Origin: SCQP01 sp050747745 | Lineage (GTDB): Bacteria; Acidobacteriota; Terriglobia; Terriglobales; SCQP01 | Direction of reading: 5' to 3' | Assembly (NCBI GenBank): GCA_050747745.1 | Contig: JBOGKM010000098.1 | Coordinates: 1-64,000 of the forward strand | Length of the DNA: 64,000 nt | In this document: in pieces, positions 15,927 to 24,944 of the stretch | Layout of the letters: each line of letters opens with the position of its first letter | How positions within the stretch are numbered: the stretch's first letter is position 1 | Position numbers and translations under genes: made by a program | The notes under the pieces: model-generated | Databases searched by the model: none | Told to the model about the DNA's origin: nothing | Seen by the model: the letters and a program-made list of their open reading frames with translations, nothing else

Positions 15927-18524
15927 TCAGTGGACGCCGCGGGCGACGTAGAGGGTGGAAAGCATGGTGCCGTAGTCGTAGGCGAAGGTTTTGCCGTCGC
16001 GCGAAACCGACGTGAGGGCCGCCCCTGACGCGCCCGCGAGATCCGGCGGACGCGCGATCGCCAGCAGCTTGCGCTGGCCGCCGTGGAGATCGAGGCTGTA
16101 CAGGGCAACGCTCAGGCCGTTGCGCTGCCCAACGTAGAGCTGACTATCGCTGGCGCCAAAGCCGACAGGGCGAAGGCCGGAGGCGATTGCGGGCTCGGGT
16201 ATGGCCGATCCGCCGGCCAGCGGATACAGCGCCCACTGGCGCGAGCTTACCGTTTCCCCCAGCACGTATTTCCCATCCGGCGTGGGCCAGCTCCCGTAAA
16301 TGCCAGGCGGCGTAATTGACTTCATGCTGCCGTCTAGCGAGATCAGCCAGGTACGATAGGGCCGGCCGGGCTTGCGCGCAATCGTCACAACCGCGCCGCT
16401 GTTTGGGAGAAACCAGCTTACGACCCCGACAAATTGCAGCTCCCCCGGTTTAACCAGCGGGCGGGACTGGCCCGGGCCGGTGGGCAGCAGCATAAACGTC
16501 CGGTCGGCGTCGGCAAGCGAGCTGAGCGCCCACTGGCCGTCGGGCGAAATGGCAACCGCATCGCCGTTCCCGAGCAATACCGGGGTGGTATTGGGGCCGA
16601 CGGTGCGCAGGTAGGTTTGGTAGGTTGACGTCGTCCCGCTGACTTCTTCATCTATCAGCGCCTCGCGCCCGTCGGGCGTCAGGACGGCACCGACGGACCA
16701 ATCGCGCACGGTGTAATCCTGGCCGAGCGGATCGGCAGTCGTGGCGACGCGCACCGTCACCCGAAGGTCGTCGGAGGTGAACAGGACGCGGCCGTCGGGC
16801 GCAATGTCGTCCAGAATGAGGTCGGAGGGCACTTGCCACTGCCGCCGCAGCTTGCCGCTCAGCGATACCGAATACAGGGACTGGTTGATGCCATTGCCCG
16901 CGGTAAACCAGATGGCCTGCCCGCCCGGCGCCCAGCCGAGACCGCCGCTGCTGAAGAAATCGCGCGACAGCCGCCGCTCGCCGCCGCCTAAATCCAGGAC
17001 CGCGACGTGCCCGCGGTTATCGCCTGGGTTAGGGTGCTCCAGAAACGCGATCTGCTTGCCGTCGCTCGAGAAGTGCAAATCATTGCACCAGGTCCGGCAC
17101 TGGTAAAGCACATGGCCGGCGGGATATTCAATGTCGCTGCCACCGGTCACCGGGTCGAGCCGCGCGATGGCGAGCTTCGAGGTTCCGGGTGCGAAAGCCG
17201 CGCCCAGAATCTCGCGCATCACCGGGCGCGCCGCGCTGCCGCCCGACGGGATGATCGAAAGCAGCGATGCGCCTTCGTAGGTTGGATCAATAGCCAGCAG
17301 GGCAATGTCGCCGCTGCTGGAGACGGCCACCGGCGTACCGTGCGCGGAACCCAGCGGCTGCAGCGACGGAGATTCGGTGGGACTTGACGGCGCCTGGCCG
17401 GTGTACAGCGATGGGCTGGTCGCGCCATTCCACGCGGCGCTGAAGACGAGGTTCTGGCCGCCCGGCAGGAACTGCGCGCCGAGGATGGTGCCGCGATGAT
17501 AGGTAACCTGCATCAGCACCGGCGGCGCGGCGCTGGGCCGGGGCCGCAGCAAAAGAAAGGCGATGACCGCAATCGCCACGATCAGCGCAATTCCGAGCAC
17601 CGGCGCCCGCCGTCGCGCCGCCGGCAGCGCCGCCAGCGCCGAGGTGGTGGATCCGGATTGGCTGAGACCGGCGAGATTGAAGGCGACGTCGCCGGCGGAC
17701 TGAAATCGCTGGCGCGGCTCTTTTTCCAGGCAATGCCCGACGATGCGCTCCAGCGCCGGCGACAGCGCCGGCCGCTTGCCGCTCGAGATCGTGCTCAGCG
17801 GTTCCGGCTCTTCCTTGAGGATCGCGCTCATCACCTCCACCGCCGAATCCCCGCGGAACGCCCGCCGCCCCGCCAGCATTTCATACACCACCGCGCCCAG
17901 GCTGAAAATATCGCTGCGCGCGTCCGCCGCCTGTCCGCGCACCTGCTCCGGCGCCATGTAGCCCACCGTCCCCAGCACCACCCCCGGCGCCGTCGCCGCC
18001 GCCGCCGGTTCGGCCACGGTCACATCCTCGCTGCCCGCCACCGGGCTCAGCTTCGCCAGGCCAAAATCAAGAATCTTCACGCGTCCATCGTTGGTCAGAA
18101 AAATATTTTCCGGCTTGAGGTCCCGATGAACGATCCCCTTGTCGTGCGCCACCGCCAGTCCGTGCGCAATCTGCGTGGCATAATCAATCGCCTTCCCCTG
18201 CCCCAGCGCGCCCGTTTGCAGCCGCCGGCGCAGCGACTCGCCCTCAAGCAGCTCGGAAACGATATACGGCGCACCCTCCGCGGATTGCCCCACATCGTAG
18301 ACGCTGAGCAAATTGGGATGGTTGAGCGCGGCCACCGCCAGCGCTTCCTGCTGCATGCGCTGCAGCGCCCGCGCATCGTGCGCCATCGCGGCCGGCAAAA
18401 CTTTGACCGCGACTTCGCGTTTCAGCCGCGTATCCCGCGCGCGGTACACTTCCCCCATCCCGCCCGCGCCCACCGGCGCGAGGACCTCATACGGACCCAG
18501 TCGCGTGCCTGCCGCGAGCGGCAT
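15927..18524 (-). CDS. Transmembrane Ser/Thr protein kinase with PD40/WD40-like propeller
   Basis: An 865-residue PknB-type kinase with an extracytoplasmic beta-propeller, an architecture frequent in Acidobacteriota. The kinase motifs are complete: GAGGMGEV (residues 19-26), catalytic Lys41, Glu60, HRDLKPEN (D135, N140), DFG (D153) and GYMAPEQVRG. A hydrophobic helix (VLGIALIVAIAVIAFLLL, about residues 315-335) separates it from roughly 500 residues of repeats with motifs such as RFLPGG-like FLPGGQNLVFSAAW, TPDGRE and WPTPDGKYVLGETV. It follows the GT9 gene by 9 nt and precedes glcD by 24 nt, so it may be co-transcribed with both. Its targets are unknown. Confidence 0.92.
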   Translation of the reverse strand: MPLAAGTRLGPYEVLAPVGAGGMGEVYRARDTRLKREVAVKVLPAAMAHDARALQRMQQEALAVAALNHPNLLSVYDVGQSAEGAPYIVSELLEGESLRRRLQTGALGQGKAIDYATQIAHGLAVAHDKGIVHRDLKPENIFLTNDGRVKILDFGLAKLSPVAGSEDVTVAEPAAAATAPGVVLGTVGYMAPEQVRGQAADARSDIFSLGAVVYEMLAGRRAFRGDSAVEVMSAILKEEPEPLSTISSGKRPALSPALERIVGHCLEKEPRQRFQSAGDVAFNLAGLSQSGSTTSALAALPAARRRAPVLGIALIVAIAVIAFLLLRPRPSAAPPVLMQVTYHRGTILGAQFLPGGQNLVFSAAWNGATSPSLYTGQAPSSPTESPSLQPLGSAHGTPVAVSSSGDIALLAIDPTYEGASLLSIIPSGGSAARPVMREILGAAFAPGTSKLAIARLDPVTGGSDIEYPAGHVLYQCRTWCNDLHFSSDGKQIAFLEHPNPGDNRGHVAVLDLGGGERRLSRDFFSSGGLGWAPGGQAIWFTAGNGINQSLYSVSLSGKLRRQWQVPSDLILDDIAPDGRVLFTSDDLRVTVRVATTADPLGQDYTVRDWSVGAVLTPDGREALIDEEVSGTTSTYQTYLRTVGPNTTPVLLGNGDAVAISPDGQWALSSLADADRTFMLLPTGPGQSRPLVKPGELQFVGVVSWFLPNSGAVVTIARKPGRPYRTWLISLDGSMKSITPPGIYGSWPTPDGKYVLGETVSSRQWALYPLAGGSAIPEPAIASGLRPVGFGASDSQLYVGQRNGLSVALYSLDLHGGQRKLLAIARPPDLAGASGAALTSVSRDGKTFAYDYGTMLSTLYVARGVH

Positions 18525-18533
18525 ATCCCCGGA

Positions 18534-19505
18534 TTATACGCCGCGCCATAACTGCTCGACCGCGGTGAGTACCTCGGCTGTAGCAATGCTGTTGATCGTA
18601 CCCGTCGCGCGCAGCACCACGACCGCGCCCGGCGGAACCGCGACGGGATCGAAGGCGGGAAGTTCGCCCAGCGTCAGCACGCGCCCTCCTACTGCGGCGG
18701 CAATGTGCGATGGTCCGGTAGGATTCGTCAGAACCACGCGGCAGCAGGCCAGCGCGCCCGCCAACTCTGCCAGCGAAAGTCCGTGCACGATTTCCACCCC
18801 CGCCACGGCGCTGAACGGATCCAGGATGGCCGCATCTTCTTCCGGTCCGGCGAATATCACGACGCGGCCCTGCGCCAGCCGCGCCTGCGCCACGGCGGCG
18901 AAGCGCTCCGCGGGCCAGCGACGGCTGGCATGCCCCGCCCCGGGACATATGCCCAGCATCGGACGGTTGCCGCTCGCCACGATCGACGGCGCCGGTGGCG
19001 GCCTCAGCGTGGGAACGCGATCGGCCGCAGCTACCTCGATGCCCAGCGGTTGCAGCACCTGGCAATAGCGGTCGAGCAGCCGCCCGCCAATATCGTCCGG
19101 CGGCGGTTTGCGGTTGATCAGCGCGGGTAGCGAGCGCGTCGGCCGCAGCATGGCCACGCGCTCGGGAATGCCCGCGAGAAAAGCCAGCCAGTTGGTCTCC
19201 TTGTAAGAGTGCAGATCCACGGAAAGATCGAAGCGGTGCCGGCGCAGGCGGAGAATGAGCATCGGAGCCGCCGCCGGCACGCGCCACGGCTGCCTCTTCC
19301 AGGCCACCCGATCCACGGGCCAGATTTCGCCGCCGCGTTCCCCAAAACCGGCGAGGCGGAAGATTCCGCTGGCGTTCGCCGCGCACAGCACCGTCAGCCG
19401 TGCGCGCGCAAAGCGGCTGCGCAACGCCCGCGCCGCGGGCAGCGCCATCACTGCGTCGCCCAACTGGCCGAAATGCACCAGCAGTATCCGCCGCGGCGGC
19501 TTCAC
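18534..19505 (-). CDS. Glycosyltransferase family 9 (heptosyltransferase-like)
   Basis: From the GTG at 19505 the 323-residue protein starts VKPPRRILLVHFGQLGDAVM, the typical GT9 N-terminus (xxILxxxxxxxGDxxxxxP). It contains DLSVDLHSYKETNWLAFLAG around residue 90, the LGICPGAGHASRRWPAERFA motif of the second Rossmann domain near 180, and TNPTGPSHIAAAVGG near 270. Heptosyltransferases add heptose to the LPS inner core; the actual sugar here is unknown. The GTG overlaps the TGA of the tiny upstream ORF (GTGA), so translation is likely coupled. SDR - mini-ORF - GT9 - kinase form one tight run. Confidence 0.85.
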   Translation of the reverse strand: MKPPRRILLVHFGQLGDAVMALPAARALRSRFARARLTVLCAANASGIFRLAGFGERGGEIWPVDRVAWKRQPWRVPAAAPMLILRLRRHRFDLSVDLHSYKETNWLAFLAGIPERVAMLRPTRSLPALINRKPPPDDIGGRLLDRYCQVLQPLGIEVAAADRVPTLRPPPAPSIVASGNRPMLGICPGAGHASRRWPAERFAAVAQARLAQGRVVIFAGPEEDAAILDPFSAVAGVEIVHGLSLAELAGALACCRVVLTNPTGPSHIAAAVGGRVLTLGELPAFDPVAVPPGAVVVLRATGTINSIATAEVLTAVEQLWRGV

Positions 19506-19597
19506 TCGCCCATGACCTTGGTTTCCACGCGATCGGTGACGATGGAGTCGCGCTTGGTTTTGGTGCTGAAGGTGAGGCAAGCGGTTCGGCTCTTCAT
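19502..19597 (-). pseudogene. 31-codon ORF resembling the start of YjbQ (UPF0047)
   Basis: An ATG at 19597, 4 nt after the SDR stop, opens 31 codons ending in a TGA that overlaps the GT9 start. The peptide begins MKSRTACLTFSTKTKR and continues DSIVTDRVETKVMGE. From memory this resembles the N-terminus of YjbQ/UPF0047 proteins (pattern MKSxTxxLxFxTxTRR...TDxVExxV), normally about 140 residues. I read it as a truncated remnant that still couples SDR to GT9 translation. It could instead be a genuine leader or small protein. Confidence 0.4.
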
Positions 19598-19601
19598 GGT
19601 T

Positions 19602-20354
19602 TTACATTAGCGACAAGCCGCCGTCCACCACCACCGTCTGGCCGGTGAGAAAACGGTTGCAGGTGGCCAGGTACATCACCGCATCGGCCACATCCTGCGG
19701 CGTGCCCGCCCGCTGCAGCGGCGTGCGCTCGCGCATGTGCTCCTCCCACAGCGTAAGCTCCGCGCCCAGGGCTATGAGTCCCGGCGCCACCGCGTTCACC
19801 GCGATCTCTGGCGCAAGCGCCCGCGCCATCGCGCGCGTGAGATGCGCCAGCCCGGCTTTCGACGCGCAATAGTGCGCGTGCCTCGGAAACGCCCGCAGCG
19901 CTCCTACCGAGGTCAGGTGAATGATACGACCCTCGCCCGATGCGCGCAGATACGGCACCGCGGCGCGGCTCATAAAAAATGGCGCCGACAGATTCGTCGC
20001 CAGCATTTCCTCCCATTGGCCGTCGCCGATGTCCTCGAAGGACGCAGTTTCATAGCGGCCCACATTGTTCACCAGAATGTCGACCCGCCCCAGCGCCGCG
20101 TGCAGCGCCTCCACTGCCGCCGCCGCCGCCGGACCGTGGCGCAGATCGGCGCGCACCGCCGCTGCGCGCACGCCCCGGGCCCGCAGCGCCTGCTCCAACT
20201 CCAGCGCCTCCGCCGCCGACGCCCGGAACGTGAATCCGACGTCGGCGCCGGCCTGCGCCAGCGTCAGTGCCAGCGCCCGCCCGATGCGCCGCGCACCTCC
20301 CGTTACCAGCACGGCGCGCCCTTGCAGAACTCGAGGATCGGACACGAACTTCAT
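19602..20354 (-). CDS. Short-chain dehydrogenase/reductase
   Basis: A classical SDR of 250 residues. The cofactor motif TGGARRIG is at residues 18-25, NNVG at 96-99, and the catalytic triad is Ser149, Tyr162 and Lys166 (HYCASKAG). The C-terminus GQTVVVDGGLSLM is also typical. The Arg-Arg after TGGA favours NADPH and resembles pteridine-reductase and FabG-like members, so substrate is uncertain. It is the first gene of the minus-strand run leading to GT9 and the kinase, and is divergent from the S9 peptidase gene 58 nt away. Confidence 0.88.
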   Translation of the reverse strand: MKFVSDPRVLQGRAVLVTGGARRIGRALALTLAQAGADVGFTFRASAAEALELEQALRARGVRAAAVRADLRHGPAAAAAVEALHAALGRVDILVNNVGRYETASFEDIGDGQWEEMLATNLSAPFFMSRAAVPYLRASGEGRIIHLTSVGALRAFPRHAHYCASKAGLAHLTRAMARALAPEIAVNAVAPGLIALGAELTLWEEHMRERTPLQRAGTPQDVADAVMYLATCNRFLTGQTVVVDGGLSLM

Positions 20355-20412
20355 GCTAGCAGAGCGGCGTCCGATGGTCGCATACTATGGCTTCTTTACC
20401 TGGAGGTCTGCA

Positions 20413-23022
20413 ATGTCAGTTGGACGGATTGCGAGCACCGCCTTCTTGCTGGGCGGCATGCTGTGGGCGCAACAAGCGGCCGCCGCCGTCAAGCCGGATT
20501 ATCAGCTTGCCTCGGAATGGACCTCGGCCAAGGTCAACCAGTTGGTCTTCAGCACCAGCATCACCCCGCATTGGTTCACCACCAGCGACAAGTTCTGGTA
20601 TTCCTACAAGACCTCCACCGGCACCGCCTACTACGTCGTGGACCCCTCCAGGGGAACCAAGGCCGCGCTGTTTGATCACGTGAAACTGGCCGAGGCGCTC
20701 ACCCGCCTGACCGGCATCCCCTACGACGGGGAACACTTGCCGCTTCAGCACATGCGCCTGATTAACGGCGATACCTCCCTCCGCTTTTCCCTCAGCGTGG
20801 CCCGTACCGCTGTGATTCCGGGCTTGGCGCCGGAGACCGTACAGCAGGAGCAGCGGGAAAACGCCGCCGCCAAACGCCAGGCCAAGCCCAGCGGACCAAC
20901 CGCCACGCCGAAAGGTTCGCGTCGCGATGTCTATTTCGAAATGAACCTGGCCACGCAGCAGGTGCGGCTGCTCGGCACCTTCCGGCCGCCGCCGGTGCAA
21001 CCGCGCTGGGCGCAGCTCTCCCCCAACCGCCAATGGGTGGTCTTCGCCCGCAACTACAACCTCTACCTGATGAACGCCGCCAACTACGCCCTGGCGCTGA
21101 AAAATCCCAACGACTCCAACATTCAGGAAACCCAGCTCACCACCGACGGTGTGCAATGGGACGGCTATCAGGGCCGCACCTTTTATGGTCCCAACGATGA
21201 GGACCTGGGCCACGGCAGCCGCGAGGACCGTCCCCAGCCCGGCGTCAAGGTGGACCACAGCGCGCGTCCCCGCAAGCCTGCGGTGCGCATCGTCTGGTCG
21301 GCGGACTCCTCGAAATTCGCACTGGAAAAGGTGGATGAGCGCAGCGTGGGCGATCTGTGGGTGATCCACTCCCTGCACAAGCCGCGCCCCACGCTCGAGA
21401 CTTTCAAGTACCCCATGCCCGGCGAAGCGAACGTGCCGCAGTATGCGGTGATGATCTTCGATGTGAACACACGCAAGGTCGTCATGCTGAACACGGCCGA
21501 ATATCCCGACCAGTCCGTGCGCCTCGAGTACGCGCCGCGAACGCATCGGGCCGAGACGCTGACCCCGCAAGGTTCGCAGCCGGCGGCGATCTGGCTGGGT
21601 GGCGCCGACGATCATCTCTATCTGACGCGTGAGAGCCGCGACTTCCACCGCTTCCAAATCTGCGTGGCCAACACCGAAACCGGCGCCGTCACTCCCCTCG
21701 TCACCGAGCACTCCAACGTCTACATCATGTCCAAGCCGCTCCGCCTCGCCGGCCACGGCCAGGATCTGCTGGTCTGGTCCGAGCGCGACGGCTGGGCGCA
21801 TTATTATCTCTACAGCGCCCACGGCACCCTGCTCCACCAGATTGATCATGGCCAGTTCATGGCTGGCGACATCGAAGCCGTGGACGACGCCACTGGAACC
21901 ATGTATTTCACCGCCTACGGCTACAAGGCCGGCGAAAACAGCTATTACCGCCATCTGTATAAAATCGGTTTGAACGGCCAGGACATGCAGGTGCTCGATC
22001 CCGCCGACGCCAACCACGCGGTCCAGGCCAGCGACGACGGCCGCTACTTCGTAGACACTTACTCGCGCGTGGACTCGGCGCCAATCTCGGAATTGCTGGG
22101 TGACAGCGGCAAGCTCCTCCACCTCGAGACCACCGACGTGAAGGCTCTACTCGCCGCAGGGTACCAGTTCCCCACTCCGTTCCATGTCAAGGCCGCCGAC
22201 GGCATCACGGATCTGTACGGCGTGATGTTCAAACCCTTCAATTTCAACCTGCACCTGAAGTACCCGCTGATCGAGTACGTCTATCCCGGTCCGCAGACCG
22301 AAGAGGTCGACTACAGCTTCAACCCCGCCACGCCCCACATGACCATGGCGCAGTTCGGCTTCATCGTCATCGAAATCGGCAACCGCGGCGGCAGCCCGCT
22401 GCGCGACGCGTGGTATCACACCTTCGGCTACGGCAACATGCGCGACTACGGATTAGCCGATAAAAAGCGCGCTGCCGAGGAACTGGCGCAGGAATATCCC
22501 TGGATCGATATCAACCGCGTCGGTATCAACGGCCACTCCGGCGGCGGCTTCATGTCGGCGGCAGCGATTCTCGAGTATCCGGACTTCTTCAAGGTCGCGG
22601 TGTCGGAATCGGGAAACCACGAGAACAATATCTACAACAACGTTTGGAGCGAAGAGCGCAACGGCATTCAGGAAACCGACCTGGCGAATGGCAAGGCCAC
22701 CTTCCATTACTCGGTCGGCAAGAACGATACCCTGGCGGCCAATTTGCAGGGTCATCTGCTGCTCTCCACCGGCGACATGGACAGCAACGTGAATTACTCC
22801 AACACCATGCGCCTGGTGAATGCCCTCATACGCGCCAACAAGCGCTTCGACCTCATCGTCCTGCCTGGTGAACGCCACCATTACGGCAGCGACACCAACT
22901 GGTTTTTCTGGCGCAAGGCGGACTATTTCTGCCAGTGGCTGCTGGGTTCGTCCCCGCACGGCGCCAACATGCTCATGCTGCAGCGCGAAGTGGCGCAGAA
23001 CGGCAAGAACCCGAAGCAGTAA
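20413..23022 (+). CDS. Exported S9 family peptidase (dipeptidyl-peptidase IV type)
   Basis: The 869-residue enzyme begins with a signal peptide (MSVGRIASTAFLLGG, ending AAAA). A beta-propeller domain fills about residues 80-600, and a C-terminal alpha/beta-hydrolase follows. The catalytic triad can be read: Ser709 in GINGHSGGGF, Asp790 in STGDMDSNVN, and His822 or 823 in GERHHYGSD. The propeller contains the S9B feature WSADSSKFAL. The enzyme should release dipeptides from peptide N-termini in the periplasm or outside the cell. The ATG at 20413 is chosen because GGAGG lies 6 nt upstream; the longer frame overlaps the divergent SDR gene. Confidence 0.92.
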   Translation: MSVGRIASTAFLLGGMLWAQQAAAAVKPDYQLASEWTSAKVNQLVFSTSITPHWFTTSDKFWYSYKTSTGTAYYVVDPSRGTKAALFDHVKLAEALTRLTGIPYDGEHLPLQHMRLINGDTSLRFSLSVARTAVIPGLAPETVQQEQRENAAAKRQAKPSGPTATPKGSRRDVYFEMNLATQQVRLLGTFRPPPVQPRWAQLSPNRQWVVFARNYNLYLMNAANYALALKNPNDSNIQETQLTTDGVQWDGYQGRTFYGPNDEDLGHGSREDRPQPGVKVDHSARPRKPAVRIVWSADSSKFALEKVDERSVGDLWVIHSLHKPRPTLETFKYPMPGEANVPQYAVMIFDVNTRKVVMLNTAEYPDQSVRLEYAPRTHRAETLTPQGSQPAAIWLGGADDHLYLTRESRDFHRFQICVANTETGAVTPLVTEHSNVYIMSKPLRLAGHGQDLLVWSERDGWAHYYLYSAHGTLLHQIDHGQFMAGDIEAVDDATGTMYFTAYGYKAGENSYYRHLYKIGLNGQDMQVLDPADANHAVQASDDGRYFVDTYSRVDSAPISELLGDSGKLLHLETTDVKALLAAGYQFPTPFHVKAADGITDLYGVMFKPFNFNLHLKYPLIEYVYPGPQTEEVDYSFNPATPHMTMAQFGFIVIEIGNRGGSPLRDAWYHTFGYGNMRDYGLADKKRAAEELAQEYPWIDINRVGINGHSGGGFMSAAAILEYPDFFKVAVSESGNHENNIYNNVWSEERNGIQETDLANGKATFHYSVGKNDTLAANLQGHLLLSTGDMDSNVNYSNTMRLVNALIRANKRFDLIVLPGERHHYGSDTNWFFWRKADYFCQWLLGSSPHGANMLMLQREVAQNGKNPKQ

Positions 23023-23052
23023 AATAGCCGTGCCGAAAAGCACAGCAGCCTG

Positions 23053-23195
23053 ATGAACGAAGCCGTCGAAGCCGCCATCGGCCTGGCGCAAAAGGTCGCC
23101 CAGGCACGGATCGAGACCGACCAGCGCTTGGCCGCACTCGCTCAGCGCGTGGATGCCATCGGCAAGCGCCTCGACGCCTTCATTGTCATCGTCGA
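23053..23195 (+). pseudogene. Truncated small coiled-coil protein gene
   Basis: An ATG at 23053 opens a frame with regular heptad-like repeats (LAQKVAQARIETDQRLAALA, then QRVDAIGKRLDAF) typical of short bacterial coiled-coil proteins. At about residue 48 the sequence abruptly becomes the tail of an FtsX-type permease in another frame, so the natural C-terminus is lost. The frame runs on to 23559 but the rest is antisense-like low-complexity coding over the permease fragment. Function unknown. Confidence 0.5.
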
Positions 23196-23497
23196 ACGCC
23201 GAGCGCACGCGCGAAATCGGCGTGCGCATGGCGCTGGGCGCGCCGCGCGGGAGGCTGCTCCGGCAGGTTGCCGGGCACGGGCTGCTATTGGCGGTCATCG
23301 GGATCATCATCGGCCTGGGGCTTTCAATTCCGCTGGGGAAAACGACCGCCAGCCTGCTCTACGGCGTGAAACCGAACGATCCGGTGTCGCTGGTCGCCGC
23401 CGCGGTTGCCATGTTCCTGGTCGGGGTAATCGCCTCGCTCGGTCCGGCCTTCCGCGCTACCCATGTGGACCCGGCGGCCGCGCTGCGCGCGGAATAG
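23196..23497 (+). pseudogene. C-terminal fragment of a large FtsX/MacB-type permease
   Basis: Beginning at about 23196 with ERTREIGVRMALGAPRGRLL, the frame carries only the last FtsX domain of an orphan permease like those at 41853-44315 and 56594-59131. It has two hydrophobic segments (GLLLAVIGIIIGLGLSIPL and VAAAVAMFLVGVIASLGPAF) and the family C-terminus ATHVDPAAALRAE. The other roughly 700 residues are absent. No start codon or ribosome binding site fits the fragment. It is a recombination relic joined to the coiled-coil gene start. Confidence 0.8.
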
Positions 23498-23513
23498 CAT
23501 TACAATCACCCGC

Positions 23514-24173
23514 ATGTGGCGGATCCTGCAGAACGCGCCTTGGGAAGGCCCCGGCCTGATCGCCGCCGCCCTCGCCGCTCACGGCATGGAATTCGAGATC
23601 GTCCGCCTGGATCAGGGCGCAGCCGTGCCAAGCCAACCCCCTGACGGACTTATCGTCATGGGCGGTCCCATGGGCGTGTACGAAGCCGATCATTATCCGT
23701 TCCTGCGGGAAGAACAACGTTTGCTGGCCGCCTGCGCGGCGCAGAACCTCCCGGTGCTGGGCATATGTCTGGGCGCCCAACTGCTCGCCGCGGCGCTGGG
23801 CGGGGATGTGAGTAAGGGCCTGGTGCTGGAGGCCGGCGAAGGCTCCGTGGTGCTCACCGGCGACGGCCGCCAGGATCCCATCCTCGGCCGCCGCGGGACC
23901 GGAGAGCTGCCGGTGGTCCATTGGCATCAGGATACATTTACCTTGCCCCCGGGCGTGCTCCTGCTCGCCAGCTCGCGCCTCTATCCGCACCAGGCCTTTC
24001 GTGCCGGCACCCGCGCCTATGGCCTTCAATTCCACCTCGAACTCGACCGGGAGCAAGCCCAGGATTGGCGCGCGAGAGGGCTGATGATCAGTCCCGAACA
24101 CGAAAAGCAAGTGCGCGCTACCGGCGAAACTGTTTTCGACCTGTTCATGCACCTGGCCGCCGCCCGCATCTAA
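23514..24173 (+). CDS. Class I glutamine amidotransferase (GMP synthase-like)
   Basis: A 219-residue stand-alone GATase1 domain. It begins MWRILQNAPWEGPGLI and contains the nucleophile elbow GICLGAQLLA (Cys85). The His174 and Glu176 of the triad are in YGLQFHLEL, and the oxyanion segment is VMGGPMGVYE. The residue pattern VVHWHQDTFTLP is shared with the GMP synthase-like amidotransferase family that lacks a synthetase domain; some members are gamma-glutamyl hydrolases or act with unknown partners. The gene starts 16 nt after the permease fragment and ends 6 nt before the VOC gene, with which it may be co-transcribed. Confidence 0.85.
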   Translation: MWRILQNAPWEGPGLIAAALAAHGMEFEIVRLDQGAAVPSQPPDGLIVMGGPMGVYEADHYPFLREEQRLLAACAAQNLPVLGICLGAQLLAAALGGDVSKGLVLEAGEGSVVLTGDGRQDPILGRRGTGELPVVHWHQDTFTLPPGVLLLASSRLYPHQAFRAGTRAYGLQFHLELDREQAQDWRARGLMISPEHEKQVRATGETVFDLFMHLAAARI

Positions 24174-24179
24174 ACAGCC

Positions 24180-24944
24180 ATGTTCGTTCCGGGTCTATTT
24201 TGCTGGGTGGAGTTGGCGACGCCGGACCCGGCGGGCGCGCAAGTGTTCTACCGCAAGCTGTTCGGCTGGGAAGCCAAACAACCGCCCGATGCCAAGCACA
24301 TGTACACCCTCTTGTCCCGCCGCAGCGAAGTCGCCGCCGGATGCTTTCAGCTCCCAGAAGAGCTCCGCAAGCAGGGCGTCCCTCCGCACTGGCTCATATA
24401 TATATCTACTCCCGACGCCGATGCCGCCACCCGCCGCGCCGTCGAGCTGGGCGGCAAGACCGTTCGCGAGCCCTTCACCGCGCCCGACATTGGCCGTCTG
24501 GCGGTAATCCAAGATCCCACCGGAGCTGTTTTTGCCCTTTGGCAAGCACTCAACTTCGCCGGCTTCCAGGCGCGCAATAGCGACAACGCCTTCTGCTGGG
24601 CCGACCTGAGCACGCCTGATGCCAAGCGCGCCGGCGAGTTTTACGGCGAGCTGTTCGGTTGGCGGCTCTGGGCCAGTGAACGCGATAGCTCCGGCTACCT
24701 GCACATCAGCAATGGTGACACCGCCATTGGCGGGGTCCCGCCGGTCTCGCAGCGCGCCGTCAACACGCCCCCGCATTGGCTCGCGTGGTTTCAGGTCGCC
24801 GACTGTGATGCGGCCGTGGAGGATGCCTGTTTCAATGGCGCCCGCGTGCTGGCGAAGCCCTTCTCGATCGCGCGCGTCGGCCGCTGCAGCGTGCTTCAGG
24901 ATCCACAAGGGGCCGTGCTCGCCCTCATCACTCCCGCGCGCTAA
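24180..24944 (+). CDS. Two-domain VOC (glyoxalase/bleomycin-resistance superfamily) protein
   Basis: The 254-residue protein contains two tandem VOC modules. The first spans about residues 4-122 (FCWVELATPDPAGAQVFYRK ... GRLAVIQDPTGAVFALWQ) and the second about 135-252 (FCWADLSTPDAKRAGEFYGE ... GRCSVLQDPQGAVLALI). This layout matches the predicted hydrolase/lyase VOC family whose members often carry both halves. The shared paired strands suggest a metal-binding cup in each half, but no substrate can be named. It ends exactly where the convergent CsbD gene ends. Confidence 0.88.
   Translation: MFVPGLFCWVELATPDPAGAQVFYRKLFGWEAKQPPDAKHMYTLLSRRSEVAAGCFQLPEELRKQGVPPHWLIYISTPDADAATRRAVELGGKTVREPFTAPDIGRLAVIQDPTGAVFALWQALNFAGFQARNSDNAFCWADLSTPDAKRAGEFYGELFGWRLWASERDSSGYLHISNGDTAIGGVPPVSQRAVNTPPHWLAWFQVADCDAAVEDACFNGARVLAKPFSIARVGRCSVLQDPQGAVLALITPAR

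Noticed and set aside
20416..22122. A 568-codon minus-strand frame over the S9 peptidase
   Set aside because: It is antisense to a gene with a complete catalytic triad and signal peptide and shows no family features.
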